Source: Acidobacteriota bacterium | Lineage (GTDB): Bacteria > Acidobacteriota > Blastocatellia > Pyrinomonadales > Pyrinomonadaceae | Assembly (NCBI GenBank): GCA_016700175.1 | Contig: CP065003.1 | Location: forward strand, 1,684,001-1,748,000 | DNA: 64,000 bases | Direction: 5' to 3' | Shown: one piece after another, positions 1 through 9,402 of the stretch | Numbering within the stretch: the first letter of the stretch is position 1 | Layout of the letters: the number at the start of each line of letters is the position of its first letter | Notes under the pieces: model-generated | Database searches by the model: none | What the model saw: only the letters and a program-made list of their open reading frames with translations | What the model was told of the DNA's origin: nothing | Position numbers and translations under genes: made by a program

Positions 1-29
1 TAAGGTGCGGCTACGATCTTCGCCATTGT

Positions 30-281
30 TCAGGATTCTTGTTCGGTTCTCTCATGCTCTTCAGGTTCGAGGTTTGTTAAGTCCCGGCCAGCTCCGGCTT
101 CGGCGAGGAGTTCTTTCTCCCGCTCCGCCAGGCGGCCCTTGACCTGGAAGCGTACGATCAGAAAAAAGCTCAGGCAGGCAAAGACGATGGAAACGAACAC
201 ACCGTCGATGTTGCCAATAAAGAAGAAGGCGGCCGCCGCGGCAACGAACACCACAACAGCCGCCTTGAAAACGTTTTCCAT
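30..281 (-). CDS. Small membrane protein with charged tail, unknown function
   Basis: Predicted 83-residue protein. Residues about 5-45 are strongly hydrophobic and fit two short membrane helices (or one hairpin), followed by a charged cytoplasmic tail rich in Glu and Arg. The ATG at 281 is chosen because the frame upstream of it reads as Arg-rich shadow sequence. It lies 17 bases after the DUF4126 gene on the same strand, so the two are probably co-transcribed. I recognise no family and propose no function. Confidence 0.6.
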   Translation of the reverse strand: MENVFKAAVVVFVAAAAAFFFIGNIDGVFVSIVFACLSFFLIVRFQVKGRLAEREKELLAEAGAGRDLTNLEPEEHERTEQES

Positions 282-298
282 AGAATGTGGCTCCGGTT

Positions 299-928
299 CT
301 ACGGCGCCTTCTGAGCAGCCGCACGCATTCCCTCGCCTCGGATGAGCGCCCGGACGGCGGCGATCATCCCCCTCAAAGCCCTGAACACCTTCGGCGCGAA
401 CCAGAAGAAGAAAAGCACGAAGATCCCGAGCACGACAGCGATGATCACCGGCGCGACGACCGCGAGGATAGCACCTGCGAACGCGATGACGTCTTCGACA
501 AGCGACATCACCCAGTTCGAAACCGGCTCCGGCGAGAGGTTGATGCCGGCGCGGACAGCGGCCTTCGTTCCGTGCGAAGAAAGCGCGAGCCCGCCTCCCA
601 GAAGCGTTGCAACGACGGTAACCGCGGCATCCATGTCGTCCGTTGCGGAATAGGCAATCACGGCGCCGGCCGGGACCCTTATGAATGTGTGGACGACGTC
701 CCAAATACTGTCAAAGTAAGGCACCTTGTCGGCGACGAACTCGATCGCGTACAGGCCGCCGGCTATCCCTATGATCCACCAGTTGTCCAGAACCTCGAGC
801 CCGCCAGGGAGGTGATACGTGGTCACTTTCTGAATGAGCCCGAGCACGAAGACCGTCGCGTACAGATTGATCCCGGAGGTCCATGCGGACCCGAAAGCCA
901 GGGACAGCGTCGAAAACCACTCCATCAT
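299..928 (-). CDS. DUF4126-type integral membrane protein
   Basis: A 209-residue, very hydrophobic protein with about five predicted membrane segments. It begins MMEWFSTLSLAFGSAWTSGI and carries the N-terminal pattern G-x-N-L-Y-A-T-x-x-x-L-G typical of DUF4126 proteins, with an aromatic-rich helix near the C-terminus (LFFFWFAPKVFRALRG). The length is usual for the family. The biochemical role is unknown. It sits just downstream of the two-component response regulator gene (30 bases), so it may be in the same transcript, but there is no direct evidence of regulation. Confidence 0.7.
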   Translation of the reverse strand: MMEWFSTLSLAFGSAWTSGINLYATVFVLGLIQKVTTYHLPGGLEVLDNWWIIGIAGGLYAIEFVADKVPYFDSIWDVVHTFIRVPAGAVIAYSATDDMDAAVTVVATLLGGGLALSSHGTKAAVRAGINLSPEPVSNWVMSLVEDVIAFAGAILAVVAPVIIAVVLGIFVLFFFWFAPKVFRALRGMIAAVRALIRGEGMRAAAQKAP

Positions 929-958
929 TTATCTCCTCTCCGCGGCAATACGCAGAAT

Positions 959-2314
959 CTATTCGTCCTCGTCCGATTCGTTGTCGGATCCGTCCGACTC
1001 ACGTTTTATGCCGTATTTCTCAAGCCTGTACTGAAGGGTACGAAACGTTAGGCCGAGCAGTTTTGCAGACCTAGTGATGTTGTTGTCCGTGCGCTCCATC
1101 GCCTGCGTTATAAGGCTCTTCTCGACGTCCTCGAAATTGACTCCGCCGGGAGGAAGCTTGAAGACCTCCGACCCGCCCGTACCGTTCTGCTGCAGCATTT
1201 CCGGCGGGAGGTCCTCTCTGGTGATCGTATCGTTCTCACAGAGCAGTATCGCCCTTTCGACCGCGGACTCCAGCTGGCGCACGTTCCCGGGGTATCCGTA
1301 CTCGAGAAGCACCTTCTCGGCATCCTTCTCGATCTTGATCTCCCGCTTGGTGTTTCGCGTGTGTTTCCTGATGAAATAATTCATCAGCAGAGGAACGTCG
1401 GTCGCCCTGTCCCGTAAAGGCGGCACGTCGATCGCCAAAACGTTCAGCCGATAATAGAGGTCCTCCCGGAAGCGTCCGTCCTCCGTCATTTTCAGGAGGT
1501 CGCGGTTCGTCGCTGTCACAACGCGCACATCGACCTCGATCTCCTTCGTTCCGCCGACCCTTCGGATCTGCTTCTCCTGAAGCGCACGCAGGATCTTCGC
1601 CTGCAGAGAGATGTCGAGCTCGCCGATCTCGTCCAGAAACAGCGTCCCGCCGTCGGCAATCTCGAACAGGCCCTTCTTGTCGGCGACCGCGCCGGTGAAG
1701 CTTCCCTTTTCGTGGCCGAAGAGTTCGCTCTCCAGCAGATTCTCATTGATCGCGGCGCAATTCACCGCCTGGAAGATATTGTTCGACCTTGGAGAGTTCT
1801 TATGGATCGCGCGCGCGATCAGCTCCTTTCCCGTGCCGCTTTCGCCTCGAATAAGCACCGTCGAATTCGACTTCGCGACCTTCAGGATCATCTTCTTAAC
1901 CTTGTCCATCTCGGCCGATTCCGAGATTATCTCTACATCGAGAGTGTCCAGTTTCTGAAGCGCCCGCGAGATCGTATCGAGGAGCTTCTCACTGTCGTAA
2001 GGTTTCTGAAGGTAATCGAACGCACCGAGCCTCAGCGCGTCGACCGCCGAATCCACGGAGCCGTGAGCGGTGAGAAGAACGACGATGATCGACTTGTCGT
2101 AGTCGGTCAGTTCCTTCAAAAGATCGAGCCCGCTCATCCCCGTCATTTTCAGATCGGTGAGGACAAGGTCGAAATGGCGTTTTTCGACGAACTTCATCGC
2201 CGCTTCGCCCGACGATGCGGTCGTCACGTCATATCCCTCGCCCGAAAGGATCATCTCGAGGATCTCTCTCTGGCTCTTTTCATCGTCAACGACAAGTATA
2301 GATTTTCTGCTCAT
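959..2314 (-). CDS. Sigma-54-dependent response regulator, NtrC family
   Basis: A 451-residue transcription activator that drives sigma-54 promoters when phosphorylated by its partner kinase. An N-terminal receiver domain (about 1-120) has the acidic pair near residue 10 and phospho-acceptor Asp54 (VLTDLKM). The central AAA+ domain has Walker A GESGTGKE, a GSFTGA loop (a Ser variant of GAFTGA), Walker B GGTLFLDEIGE and arginine finger FREDLYYRLNV. The C-terminus is a Fis-type helix-turn-helix (NITRSAKLLGLTFRTLQYRL) followed by an acidic tail. The ATG at 2314 overlaps the kinase stop as ATGA, which decides the start over an upstream in-frame ATG. Confidence 0.95.
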   Translation of the reverse strand: MSRKSILVVDDEKSQREILEMILSGEGYDVTTASSGEAAMKFVEKRHFDLVLTDLKMTGMSGLDLLKELTDYDKSIIVVLLTAHGSVDSAVDALRLGAFDYLQKPYDSEKLLDTISRALQKLDTLDVEIISESAEMDKVKKMILKVAKSNSTVLIRGESGTGKELIARAIHKNSPRSNNIFQAVNCAAINENLLESELFGHEKGSFTGAVADKKGLFEIADGGTLFLDEIGELDISLQAKILRALQEKQIRRVGGTKEIEVDVRVVTATNRDLLKMTEDGRFREDLYYRLNVLAIDVPPLRDRATDVPLLMNYFIRKHTRNTKREIKIEKDAEKVLLEYGYPGNVRQLESAVERAILLCENDTITREDLPPEMLQQNGTGGSEVFKLPPGGVNFEDVEKSLITQAMERTDNNITRSAKLLGLTFRTLQYRLEKYGIKRESDGSDNESDEDE

Positions 2315-3930
2315 ACGGTTTCCTGAGCCGAAGGATCGGTCTTCCTGGCTTCCGCGCTCCATCCGGAAGGTTCGAGTCTCGTTCCGTCTTTCGGGCATTC
2401 TACCTCACCGGCGCGCCGTTCGCCGCACGCAGGGCATTCACGCATCGCTGCAGCCAAAGTGATCCTGAAAGCCGTTCCCTCGCCCGGTGAGGATTCCAGC
2501 TCGATAGTTCCCTTGTGTTCCTCGACGATCCGCTTCACGATCGCCAGTCCCAGTCCGGTTCCGGTCTCCTTTGTCGAGAAGTAAGGCTCGAAGACCTTTT
2601 CCAGGTCCTCCTTGGGGATGCCTTTCCCGGTATCCATGATTTCGACAGCTACGTTGCTGCCGGAAGACGAAAGCGTGATCGTAAGCCTTCCGCCGGTCTG
2701 CTCCATTGCGTGAAGGGCGTTCAGGAACAGATTGCTGAACACCGACCGGAGCATTTCGTTGTCGCCGAGCACCTCGGGGACCGATTCGCGTTCGACAAGG
2801 CTGATCGTTATCCCGTGTTCTTCCGCCTGGTGCTCGATAATCTTCAGCGAATTCTCTACGACCTCCCGAATGTCGACGGGTTCGCGGACGAGGTTCGCCG
2901 GCCGCGTGTAGCGCAGAAAGTCCGAAACCAGCCTGTTGATGCGTTCAACCTCGTTCTTGAGCTGATCCGTGAGCTTTCCGAATGTCCGGCTCTGTTCCTC
3001 TTCATCTGGTTTGAAACGGTTTCGAAGATGGTCCAGCGTGAGGTTGATGTAGTTCAAAGGATTTCTTATCTCATGAGCGATCGCGGACGCGAGTCTTCCA
3101 ACAACGGCGGACTTCTCAGCTTCGCGAAGCTGCTCCTCCAGTGCCCGAGTCTTTTCCAGCTCTTCTGTCATTATGTTGAACTGGGTCGCGAGCGAACCTA
3201 TCTCGTCGCTGCGGTCCGACTCGGAGAGCCTGAAACTGAGGTCGCCTTTCGCAACTCGTCTCGCCGCCCTCGATAGATTTGCGATCGGAGTAGTGAACCT
3301 CCACACGAGGATCATCGTCACCAGGATCGCCACGATGAACACGCCGATCGTGAAGATCAACGGCTGTGCCGCCCTGTAGGCCGCCTCGCCGCGGTCGCTC
3401 TGCAGAATGACCATCACGTAGAAGCGTCCCTGATTCGTCTCGACGGGTATGGCGTGAGCCTCGCCGTTCTCGCTGTCCTCTACGCTCATCCCCGTGTTCG
3501 GAAAGTTCTTTATGTCGTCGCCGAGTTTCTCGCGGCCCTCGACAAGCGGAGGCAGGTCTTTTACCGACCGCAGATCGACCGTTTTGAGTTCGCCGTTCTC
3601 ACTCTCCTCGGGCAGGTATTTTCCGCTCAGGCTGTCGTAGACCTGCCAGTCGGAGTCGATGACGAGAATGTCCTGAATGCGTCTGGAGGTCCGCTCGTTA
3701 TAGAATGACTGGCCTTCCCTCTCCACGAAATCGCGGAGGCGGTCCTGCGAGGTCATCGAGTTGACGCCGAGCGCGAATCCCGCGAGAAGCGCCTGTTCCT
3801 GCATTTCCGTCAGGTTTATGTTCTCCGCCTGCGTCCGCAAGTTCAGGTAATACTGCACGCCGATAGTCATAACGAGCAGTACCCCGAGCACCAGGAAGAG
3901 GCGCCCGCGGAAGGTGCTGAAGAAACTCAT
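2311..3930 (-). CDS. Membrane sensor histidine kinase with C-terminal zinc-ribbon-like tail
   Basis: A 539-residue kinase paired with the downstream NtrC-type regulator through a 4-base ATGA overlap. Membrane helices at about 11-28 and 189-210 bracket a roughly 160-residue periplasmic sensor region. HAMP follows at about 210-262, then the dimerisation domain with phospho-acceptor His286 in SAIAHEIRNPL. The ATPase domain has an N-box (NLFLNALHAM), DTGKGIP and TGTGLGLAIV. After the ATPase domain there is an extra tail of about 45 residues with CPAC...ECPKDGT, a CxxC/CxxD pattern that looks like a metal-binding ribbon. The signal sensed is unknown. Confidence 0.93.
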   Translation of the reverse strand: MSFFSTFRGRLFLVLGVLLVMTIGVQYYLNLRTQAENINLTEMQEQALLAGFALGVNSMTSQDRLRDFVEREGQSFYNERTSRRIQDILVIDSDWQVYDSLSGKYLPEESENGELKTVDLRSVKDLPPLVEGREKLGDDIKNFPNTGMSVEDSENGEAHAIPVETNQGRFYVMVILQSDRGEAAYRAAQPLIFTIGVFIVAILVTMILVWRFTTPIANLSRAARRVAKGDLSFRLSESDRSDEIGSLATQFNIMTEELEKTRALEEQLREAEKSAVVGRLASAIAHEIRNPLNYINLTLDHLRNRFKPDEEEQSRTFGKLTDQLKNEVERINRLVSDFLRYTRPANLVREPVDIREVVENSLKIIEHQAEEHGITISLVERESVPEVLGDNEMLRSVFSNLFLNALHAMEQTGGRLTITLSSSGSNVAVEIMDTGKGIPKEDLEKVFEPYFSTKETGTGLGLAIVKRIVEEHKGTIELESSPGEGTAFRITLAAAMRECPACGERRAGEVECPKDGTRLEPSGWSAEARKTDPSAQETV

Positions 3931-4112
3931 CGTCTGCTGAAGGAAGATCTTGCCTCCGTTGCTCCGGTGTTTAACACTCTTGTTTCGTAAAACGGTTGAA
4001 TGTTATAGTTTGGCTTGGTTTGAAATCAAAGGCCTTTCGCCATATTAGCATCAGCCCCGTCGTCACTCCCCTTTTACGAAGCCTTACATTCCGGTCTCCG
4101 AGGTAGTTCTTG

Positions 4113-5312
4113 ATGAGGAAATTCGCACGCAGTTTCTCCCGAATATTCTCTTTGGCCTTTCTCCTGTTCCTGATCGCGATCAACGCACCCGCCCAAACCG
4201 CGGCCAATATCGCCGATGACGACCTTACCGGCGAGGACCTGGAGATCCGCAAGGTCGCTCTCGACGCTCTCGGGACGGCCGAAGGCACGGTCGTCGTTAT
4301 GAACGCCCAGAACGGCCGGATACTCACGATGGTTAACCAGGACTGGGCGATCCGGAATTCGTTCAAGCCGTGCTCGACGATCAAGATCGTGACCGGGATC
4401 GCGGGATACAGCGAGGAACTCATACGCCGCGACGGTTCGCTCGCGAACGGAAGTTACAGGCTCGGGCTCGACCAGGCCCTCGCGTATTCGAACAACGCAT
4501 TCTTTCAGAAGGTCGGTGCCGATCTCGGCAATGAAAAGATGATCTTCTACGCCGGCCGTTTGGGACTCGGGACGGTGACCGGGATCAACGCGCCGGGAGA
4601 GTCGCCCGGCAGGCTTCCCTTCGGCAACAGCAACTTAAGGATCTATTCTCACGCCGACGATTTCGAAGTAACGCCTCTGCAGCTTGCGGTAATGGTCTCC
4701 GCGGTTACGAACGGCGGGCGCCTGGTCGTGCCCAGGATCCCGAAGACCGAACGCGAGAAAGCCAATTTCAGAGGATACCTGCGCCGAACTCTGGATATCG
4801 AGCCCAAGATCTACAAGCGCGTGATCCCGGGAATGCTCGGGGCGGCGGAGTACGGGACCGCGAAGGTTATCCCGAACGATCTCCGCGTGGCGGGCAAAAC
4901 GGGTTCGTGCATTTCGAAAGGCTCGTGGGTGGGGCTGTTTGCATCGGCTGCGCCGGTTGAGGACCCGTTGTTCTCCGTCGTCGTCATCACCCGGGGAAAG
5001 TACGCGCGCGGACGCCACTCCGCGGCCATCGCTTCGAAGATCTACCAGGCGCTCAGGCCCCGTTTCGGTAAAAGGTACGATCGCCGCCTGATAGCCGCCA
5101 ATCCGAGTACTGAAGATGAGAGGTCGGCCGGCAGGCCTGACGGCAAGCCCTCGGTAACGAAGACCGCGTCGTCGCGTCCGACCGGAACAGTTCCGGCGAG
5201 ACGAGGGTCCAAGGCCGAAAAACGCAAGTCGGTGGAGGAGATGTTCCCGACGATCGTGATCGAACCCGGCAAAACGGAGATCACGCGTCAGAGGGTGATC
5301 GACAAGCAGTAG
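4113..5312 (+). CDS. Stand-alone penicillin-binding transpeptidase-domain protein
   Basis: A 399-residue exported protein with a D,D-transpeptidase fold (PF00905 type). An N-terminal hydrophobic segment (about 11-28) acts as signal or anchor. All three active-site motifs are present: Ser88-x-x-Lys91 (STIK), Ser126-Asn-Asn and Lys262-Thr-Gly. It lacks the long N-terminal dimerisation region of class B PBPs and ends in a basic, Ser/Pro-rich tail of about 80 residues. ATG 4113 follows a GAGGT motif; TTG 4110 is one codon upstream. It is transcribed divergently from the kinase. It could act in peptidoglycan cross-linking or as a beta-lactam-binding sensor. The catalytic assignment is firm, the specific role is not. 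Confidence 0.88.
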   Translation: MRKFARSFSRIFSLAFLLFLIAINAPAQTAANIADDDLTGEDLEIRKVALDALGTAEGTVVVMNAQNGRILTMVNQDWAIRNSFKPCSTIKIVTGIAGYSEELIRRDGSLANGSYRLGLDQALAYSNNAFFQKVGADLGNEKMIFYAGRLGLGTVTGINAPGESPGRLPFGNSNLRIYSHADDFEVTPLQLAVMVSAVTNGGRLVVPRIPKTEREKANFRGYLRRTLDIEPKIYKRVIPGMLGAAEYGTAKVIPNDLRVAGKTGSCISKGSWVGLFASAAPVEDPLFSVVVITRGKYARGRHSAAIASKIYQALRPRFGKRYDRRLIAANPSTEDERSAGRPDGKPSVTKTASSRPTGTVPARRGSKAEKRKSVEEMFPTIVIEPGKTEITRQRVIDKQ

Positions 5313-5555
5313 CAAGGCCCGGGCAGGCCGATCCGCGGAATGGCTTGACAGGGCGCCCGCTTCTGCAAGATTATTGTTAGCTGTGTTTTTCTCGGCAGCC
5401 TGAGCTTTCGCGCACCGCTTCAGCCGGCCCCACCGGGAAGGATTGCAACTATTGGAAGGACGTCCACATCTGAGGACTCGCATAACGTCCACCAATTCGT
5501 TGTGTTACGAAACCACGATAAAATCGGTTCAGTTTTGCTTGGAGGGAATGAATTA

Positions 5556-6809
5556 ATGAAATCCTATTTGAGAGTTTTGACGGTCGGACTCTTCGCGCTC
5601 TTGTTCACCGTCGCAGTTGCGTCGCCGGCATTCGCGCAGGAATGCGATCAGGAAACAAAGACGGCGCTTTACCAGACCTACCTCGATAACTACAACAGCA
5701 ACAACGTCGCTGACCTGCAGAAGGCCGTCGACGCCGCCAAGGAGTACATCAGGCTCTGCGGCGACAAGCCTGAAGAAGAACAGCTTGTAACTTATTTTAA
5801 GGACGGGTATCCGAAGATCGAGCAGCGCATAATCGATATTAAGGAAGCCATCGCAGCACAGGAAGCGCTGGATGCGGAAAAAAAACGTCTCGCGACATTC
5901 GACGCGGCTTATAAAGCAAAGAACTGGGCTCAGGTCTTCGCAGCGGGTGAGGAAGTTCTGAACCACCCAGAAGTAGGGAAGCAGAAATTCCATCTAGACA
6001 TGAGAATTTTGCTTGCCTCGCGCGGCTCCGTTCTCGCAGAGAGCAATCCTCCCATCAACGATTTCAACCAGCAGACGCTCAAGTATGCCCAGGAAGCTAT
6101 CTCGCGGATCTCCGCCGGTGAAACTTCAGGAACGGGAAACTGGGGAGCCTACGATTTCAGCTGGAAGACGAAAGAGAATGCGCTCGGACAGTTGAACTAC
6201 GCCATTGGATACATCAAGTATCATCCGCAGTCCAGGAAGGACGACGGTATTGCTTATTACTACAAAGCGACCCAGTTCGATTCGGACACGAAGAAATACT
6301 CTCCGATCTATGTCACGCTTGGAGAATGGTATCAGGAAAAGGCAAGAGAGTTGGGCATAAAACGAGAGGCGCTTGACCTTTCAGAGGCCGCCGGCGAGCA
6401 GCAGCAGCCGAACATCGACAAAGCGTACGAATACCTCGCGATGGAAAAGGCCTATGTCGAGCGTGCGATGGATGCATACGCCCGCGCTCTGAGCATCGCG
6501 AAAACTGACAAGGGAGCGACGGAAGAATTCAAGGCCGGCCTTTTTGAACAGCTGAAGAACCTCTTCGCATTCCGTTATTCGGAGCCTACCGAAGAGGGTA
6601 AAAAGACCGACGCCAGCATCAATTCCTACGTGGCGAGCGTGTCCTCGAACTCGCTTCCGAACCCCGCCAACGAACCGGCTCCGGTTCAGGTGAGGCCGGC
6701 AGCGACCGACAAGACGACCGACGGGTCGACCGAAGGGACCTCTTCGGATACGACCGGCGGCCGCAGCAGGACGGTCGGCACGACCGCTTCCAAGAAGGCA
6801 GGGAACTAG
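5556..6809 (+). CDS. Secreted TPR-like alpha-helical protein, unknown function
   Basis: A 417-residue protein with a clear signal peptide (MKSYLRVLTVGLFALLFTVA, cleavage after AFA-Q). The mature part is helical, with repeated Ala/Tyr/Leu patterns like degenerate TPR units (for example around 40-70, 130-160 and 290-330). The tail of about 60 residues is Pro/Thr/Ser rich. A strong ribosome site, GGAGGG at 5541-5546, selects ATG 5556. It is a single-gene unit followed by a terminator. The cleaved signal implies a periplasmic or surface location. No enzyme motif is visible. Confidence 0.75.
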   Translation: MKSYLRVLTVGLFALLFTVAVASPAFAQECDQETKTALYQTYLDNYNSNNVADLQKAVDAAKEYIRLCGDKPEEEQLVTYFKDGYPKIEQRIIDIKEAIAAQEALDAEKKRLATFDAAYKAKNWAQVFAAGEEVLNHPEVGKQKFHLDMRILLASRGSVLAESNPPINDFNQQTLKYAQEAISRISAGETSGTGNWGAYDFSWKTKENALGQLNYAIGYIKYHPQSRKDDGIAYYYKATQFDSDTKKYSPIYVTLGEWYQEKARELGIKREALDLSEAAGEQQQPNIDKAYEYLAMEKAYVERAMDAYARALSIAKTDKGATEEFKAGLFEQLKNLFAFRYSEPTEEGKKTDASINSYVASVSSNSLPNPANEPAPVQVRPAATDKTTDGSTEGTSSDTTGGRSRTVGTTASKKAGN

Positions 6810-6841
6810 TTTTCCGTCAACCACCAGGCAAATTGAACCAA

Positions 6842-6875
6842 AAGCCGGAGGCGAAAGCTTCCGGCTTTCTCTTTT
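6842..6875 (+). terminator. Rho-independent terminator after the secreted TPR-like gene
   Basis: Perfect 9-bp stem AAGCCGGA-type (6842-6850 with 6861-6869) and an inner GC/GC extension around a GAAA loop, followed by CTCTTTT. It lies 32 bases after the stop codon at 6809 and 29 bases before the rnc start. Confidence 0.75.
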
Positions 6876-6903
6876 GGTACGCACTTAGATAGAATAACGG
6901 CTT

Positions 6904-7626
6904 ATGTCCGCGAGTCCGGGCGAACTGGAGAACATCATCGGATACCGATTCAAAGACCTCTCGCTGCTTGAGCGGGCGCTCACGCACAGGTCCTTTGCGT
7001 ACGAATTGTCCGCCGGCGCGGACGACGGCGAAACGGCCCTTCTGCAGAACGAGACGCTTGAGTTCGTTGGCGATTCAGTGCTGGGCCTGGCGATCGCGGA
7101 ACAGATCTACGAGAGGAATCCCGGTTCGAGCGAGGGCGACCTTACGCTGATGAAGCACCGGCTCGTCAGTTCCGAGACGCTGGCCGAGATTTCTTCGGCG
7201 CTTGGCCTGGGGAAATTCGTGAGGCTTGGCAAAGGAGAGGAAAGATCGGGCGGACGGACGCGTAAGACGATCCTTACAAACACTCTGGAAGCCGTGATCG
7301 GCGCGGTTTTCTTCGACGGCGGGTACGTCGCCGCTCGTTCCGTGGTCCGAAAGCTGTTCGCCGAACATATTCGGGCGGTCACTCCGGGCACTTCGCTTGA
7401 TTTCAAGACCCTTTTGCAGGAGACCCTTCAGGCAGCGCGACGAAAAGCCCCGGTTTACAGGGTTGTGCGGACCGAAGGTCCTTCGCATGACCGAAAGTTC
7501 TTTGTTGAAGCGGTCTGGGATGCCGGAAAGGCGGAAGGAAGCGGAAGGTCGATCAAGGCGGCCGAAATGGAAGCGGCAAGCGCCGCGATAGAATTGCTCA
7601 AAACAGATTCCGAAGAGCCCGCGTAG
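6904..7626 (+). CDS. rnc: Ribonuclease III
   Basis: A 240-residue double-stranded RNA endonuclease that processes rRNA precursors and structured mRNAs. The catalytic domain carries the family signature NETLEFVGDSVLGLA with metal-binding Glu and Asp, and a second acidic site in TLEAVIGAVFFDGGY. A double-stranded RNA-binding domain occupies about residues 160-235 (LLQETLQAARRKAPVYRV to KAAEMEAASAAIELL). Length is normal. It lies immediately upstream of lepB, a common pairing, with a 22-base gap that suggests an operon. Confidence 0.97.
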   Translation: MSASPGELENIIGYRFKDLSLLERALTHRSFAYELSAGADDGETALLQNETLEFVGDSVLGLAIAEQIYERNPGSSEGDLTLMKHRLVSSETLAEISSALGLGKFVRLGKGEERSGGRTRKTILTNTLEAVIGAVFFDGGYVAARSVVRKLFAEHIRAVTPGTSLDFKTLLQETLQAARRKAPVYRVVRTEGPSHDRKFFVEAVWDAGKAEGSGRSIKAAEMEAASAAIELLKTDSEEPA

Positions 7627-7648
7627 TATCACCCGCAGGCATTGATCT

Positions 7649-8482
7649 ATGGCAAAGGAAAACAAAGAGAAGGAAGAAGAAGAGAAAAGCGGGACTGCGG
7701 AATCGAAGCAGGTCGAGCCGCCCCGGCACATCGTCGCCGATTACCTCGAATCGTTTGTCGTGACTTTGATAATGGCCCTTTTCGGGATGACGTTCGTGAT
7801 CCAGGCCGTCACCGTGCCCACCGGGTCGATGCAGAACACGATCCTTATCGGCGACTATCTTCTCGTCAACAAGTTCATTTTCACTTCCGGAGGCGACCCG
7901 CTTCCCTTCCTCCCTCAGAGAGAGATCAGAAGGGGCGACGTAATCGTCTTCAAGTACCCGGGTTTTCCGCACAACGTGGCGAAGCTGGAAGACCAGGGAG
8001 GCAGGCCGTACCAGATCAACTTCGTCAAACGCGTCATAGGCCTCCCGGGCGACAAGATCGAGATCCGGGCCTCGGAGATCTATCTGAACGACAAACTGCT
8101 TCCGGAGCACAGGGTTATCGGTGAACCGCCGTCGCAATCGGCGGCACTTGATACGAGGGAATTCGAACCGCGCGAGGAAGGCGATCAGCCTTACGACGTT
8201 TACTACCTCGAGGATATGCTCCGGGGCCGCGGCTCGATGCGCGATTTCGAGTTCGGCGCCGAAGGCCGGCCCGTCGTCGTTCCCGAAGGGAATTACTTCG
8301 TGCTCGGGGACAGCCGCAACCAGAGCCTAGACAGCAGGTACTGGGGATTCGTCCCCAGGGAGCTTGTCGTGGGGCGTGCGATGCTCATTTACTGGTCGTG
8401 CGACCGCGCTGCGAGCAACGGGAGCTTTTTCGGCTGCCTTACGAGCCCGCGTTTGGACCGGATCGGAAAGCTGATCAGATGA
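7649..8482 (+). CDS. lepB: Signal peptidase I
   Basis: A 277-residue membrane-bound peptidase that removes signal peptides from exported preproteins. A charged Lys/Glu-rich cytoplasmic leader precedes one membrane helix (about 36-54). The catalytic Ser60 is in PTGSMQNTI and the general-base Lys127 in KRVIGLPGD. The C-terminal box GDSRNQSLDSRYWGFV is conserved. The stop overlaps the psuG start as ATGA, so the two are probably translationally coupled. The many signal-peptide proteins in this window are its likely clients. Confidence 0.96.
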   Translation: MAKENKEKEEEEKSGTAESKQVEPPRHIVADYLESFVVTLIMALFGMTFVIQAVTVPTGSMQNTILIGDYLLVNKFIFTSGGDPLPFLPQREIRRGDVIVFKYPGFPHNVAKLEDQGGRPYQINFVKRVIGLPGDKIEIRASEIYLNDKLLPEHRVIGEPPSQSAALDTREFEPREEGDQPYDVYYLEDMLRGRGSMRDFEFGAEGRPVVVPEGNYFVLGDSRNQSLDSRYWGFVPRELVVGRAMLIYWSCDRAASNGSFFGCLTSPRLDRIGKLIR

Positions 8483-9402
8483 GATCGCCGGGTCTATTAT
8501 TGAACCTCGACCCAGAGATAAGCGCCGAGGTCTTCGAAGCGCTTGACGAAGGACGCGCCGTCGTCGCACTCGAATCGACGGTCATATCACACGGCCTCCC
8601 TCATCCCCAGAACCTGGAAACGGCCGCGGGGATGATGGAGGCCGTTCGCGACAACGGCGCTGTTCCGGCCCTGATCGCGATGCTGAACGGCAGGCTCCGA
8701 GTCGGCCTTTCAGAGTCCGATCTCCCTCTTCTCAACGACAGTTCGATCAGAAAACTCTCCGTACGGGACCTTCCGGTGGCTGCCGCGAAGCGGCTCGACG
8801 GCGCGACTACCGTCGCTACGACAAGCCTTGCCGCCCGGGCCGCGGGAATCCAGGTTTTCGCGACCGGCGGCATCGGCGGTGTCCACAGAGGATTCTCAGC
8901 CGACGTATCCGCCGACTTGCCGGTCCTTGCGAGCACCCCGATCGCCGTCGTTTGTTCCGGCGCCAAGGCCGTGCTGGACCTTCCGGCAACAAGAGAATGG
9001 CTCGAAACACACGGAGTACCCGTGATCGGATTCGGCTGTTCAGATATGCCTGCGTTCTATTCCAGGAGTTCGGGATTGAAAGTGGACGAGCGGGTAAACT
9101 ACCTGAAGGAAGCGGCGGAGATAATCGCTGCGCGAAACCGTCTGGGGTTGCAGAAAGCCGTGATCGTTGCAGTTCCCGCCCCTTCAGAGGATGCCATCGA
9201 GGAGGAAACGCTCGAAAGATGGATCGAACAGGCCGTAGGCGATTCGGCGGCGAGGGGGATCAGCGGAAAAGAGGTCACGCCGTTTTTGCTTTCGAGGCTC
9301 TCCGAGCTGAGCAGGGGCAGGACCAGGACCGCGAACATCTCGCTGCTTGTCAACAACGCCGCAGTTGCGGCGAGGCTGGCAAACGAACTCGTTTCGCTTT
9401 AG
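8479..9402 (+). CDS. psuG: Pseudouridine-5'-phosphate glycosidase
   Basis: A 307-residue enzyme that reversibly cleaves pseudouridine 5'-phosphate to uracil and ribose 5-phosphate in pseudouridine catabolism. Family motifs are plain: VALESTVISHGLPHPQNLE near the N-terminus, TTVATTSLAARAAGI, FATGGIGGVHRG, a lysine-containing SGAKAVLDLPATREWLE, and ISGKEVTPFLL with a final NxxLLVNNA. ATG 8479 overlaps the lepB stop. The usual partner kinase psuK is not adjacent. It converges with the minus-strand gene at 9399, and the two stop codons overlap by four bases. Confidence 0.95.
   Translation: MRSPGLLLNLDPEISAEVFEALDEGRAVVALESTVISHGLPHPQNLETAAGMMEAVRDNGAVPALIAMLNGRLRVGLSESDLPLLNDSSIRKLSVRDLPVAAAKRLDGATTVATTSLAARAAGIQVFATGGIGGVHRGFSADVSADLPVLASTPIAVVCSGAKAVLDLPATREWLETHGVPVIGFGCSDMPAFYSRSSGLKVDERVNYLKEAAEIIAARNRLGLQKAVIVAVPAPSEDAIEEETLERWIEQAVGDSAARGISGKEVTPFLLSRLSELSRGRTRTANISLLVNNAAVAARLANELVSL

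Noticed and set aside
959..3930. Sigma-54 promoter for the NtrC-type regulon
   Set aside because: I looked for TGGCAC-N5-TTGC near gene starts by eye and found no convincing match; a motif scan of the genome would be needed.
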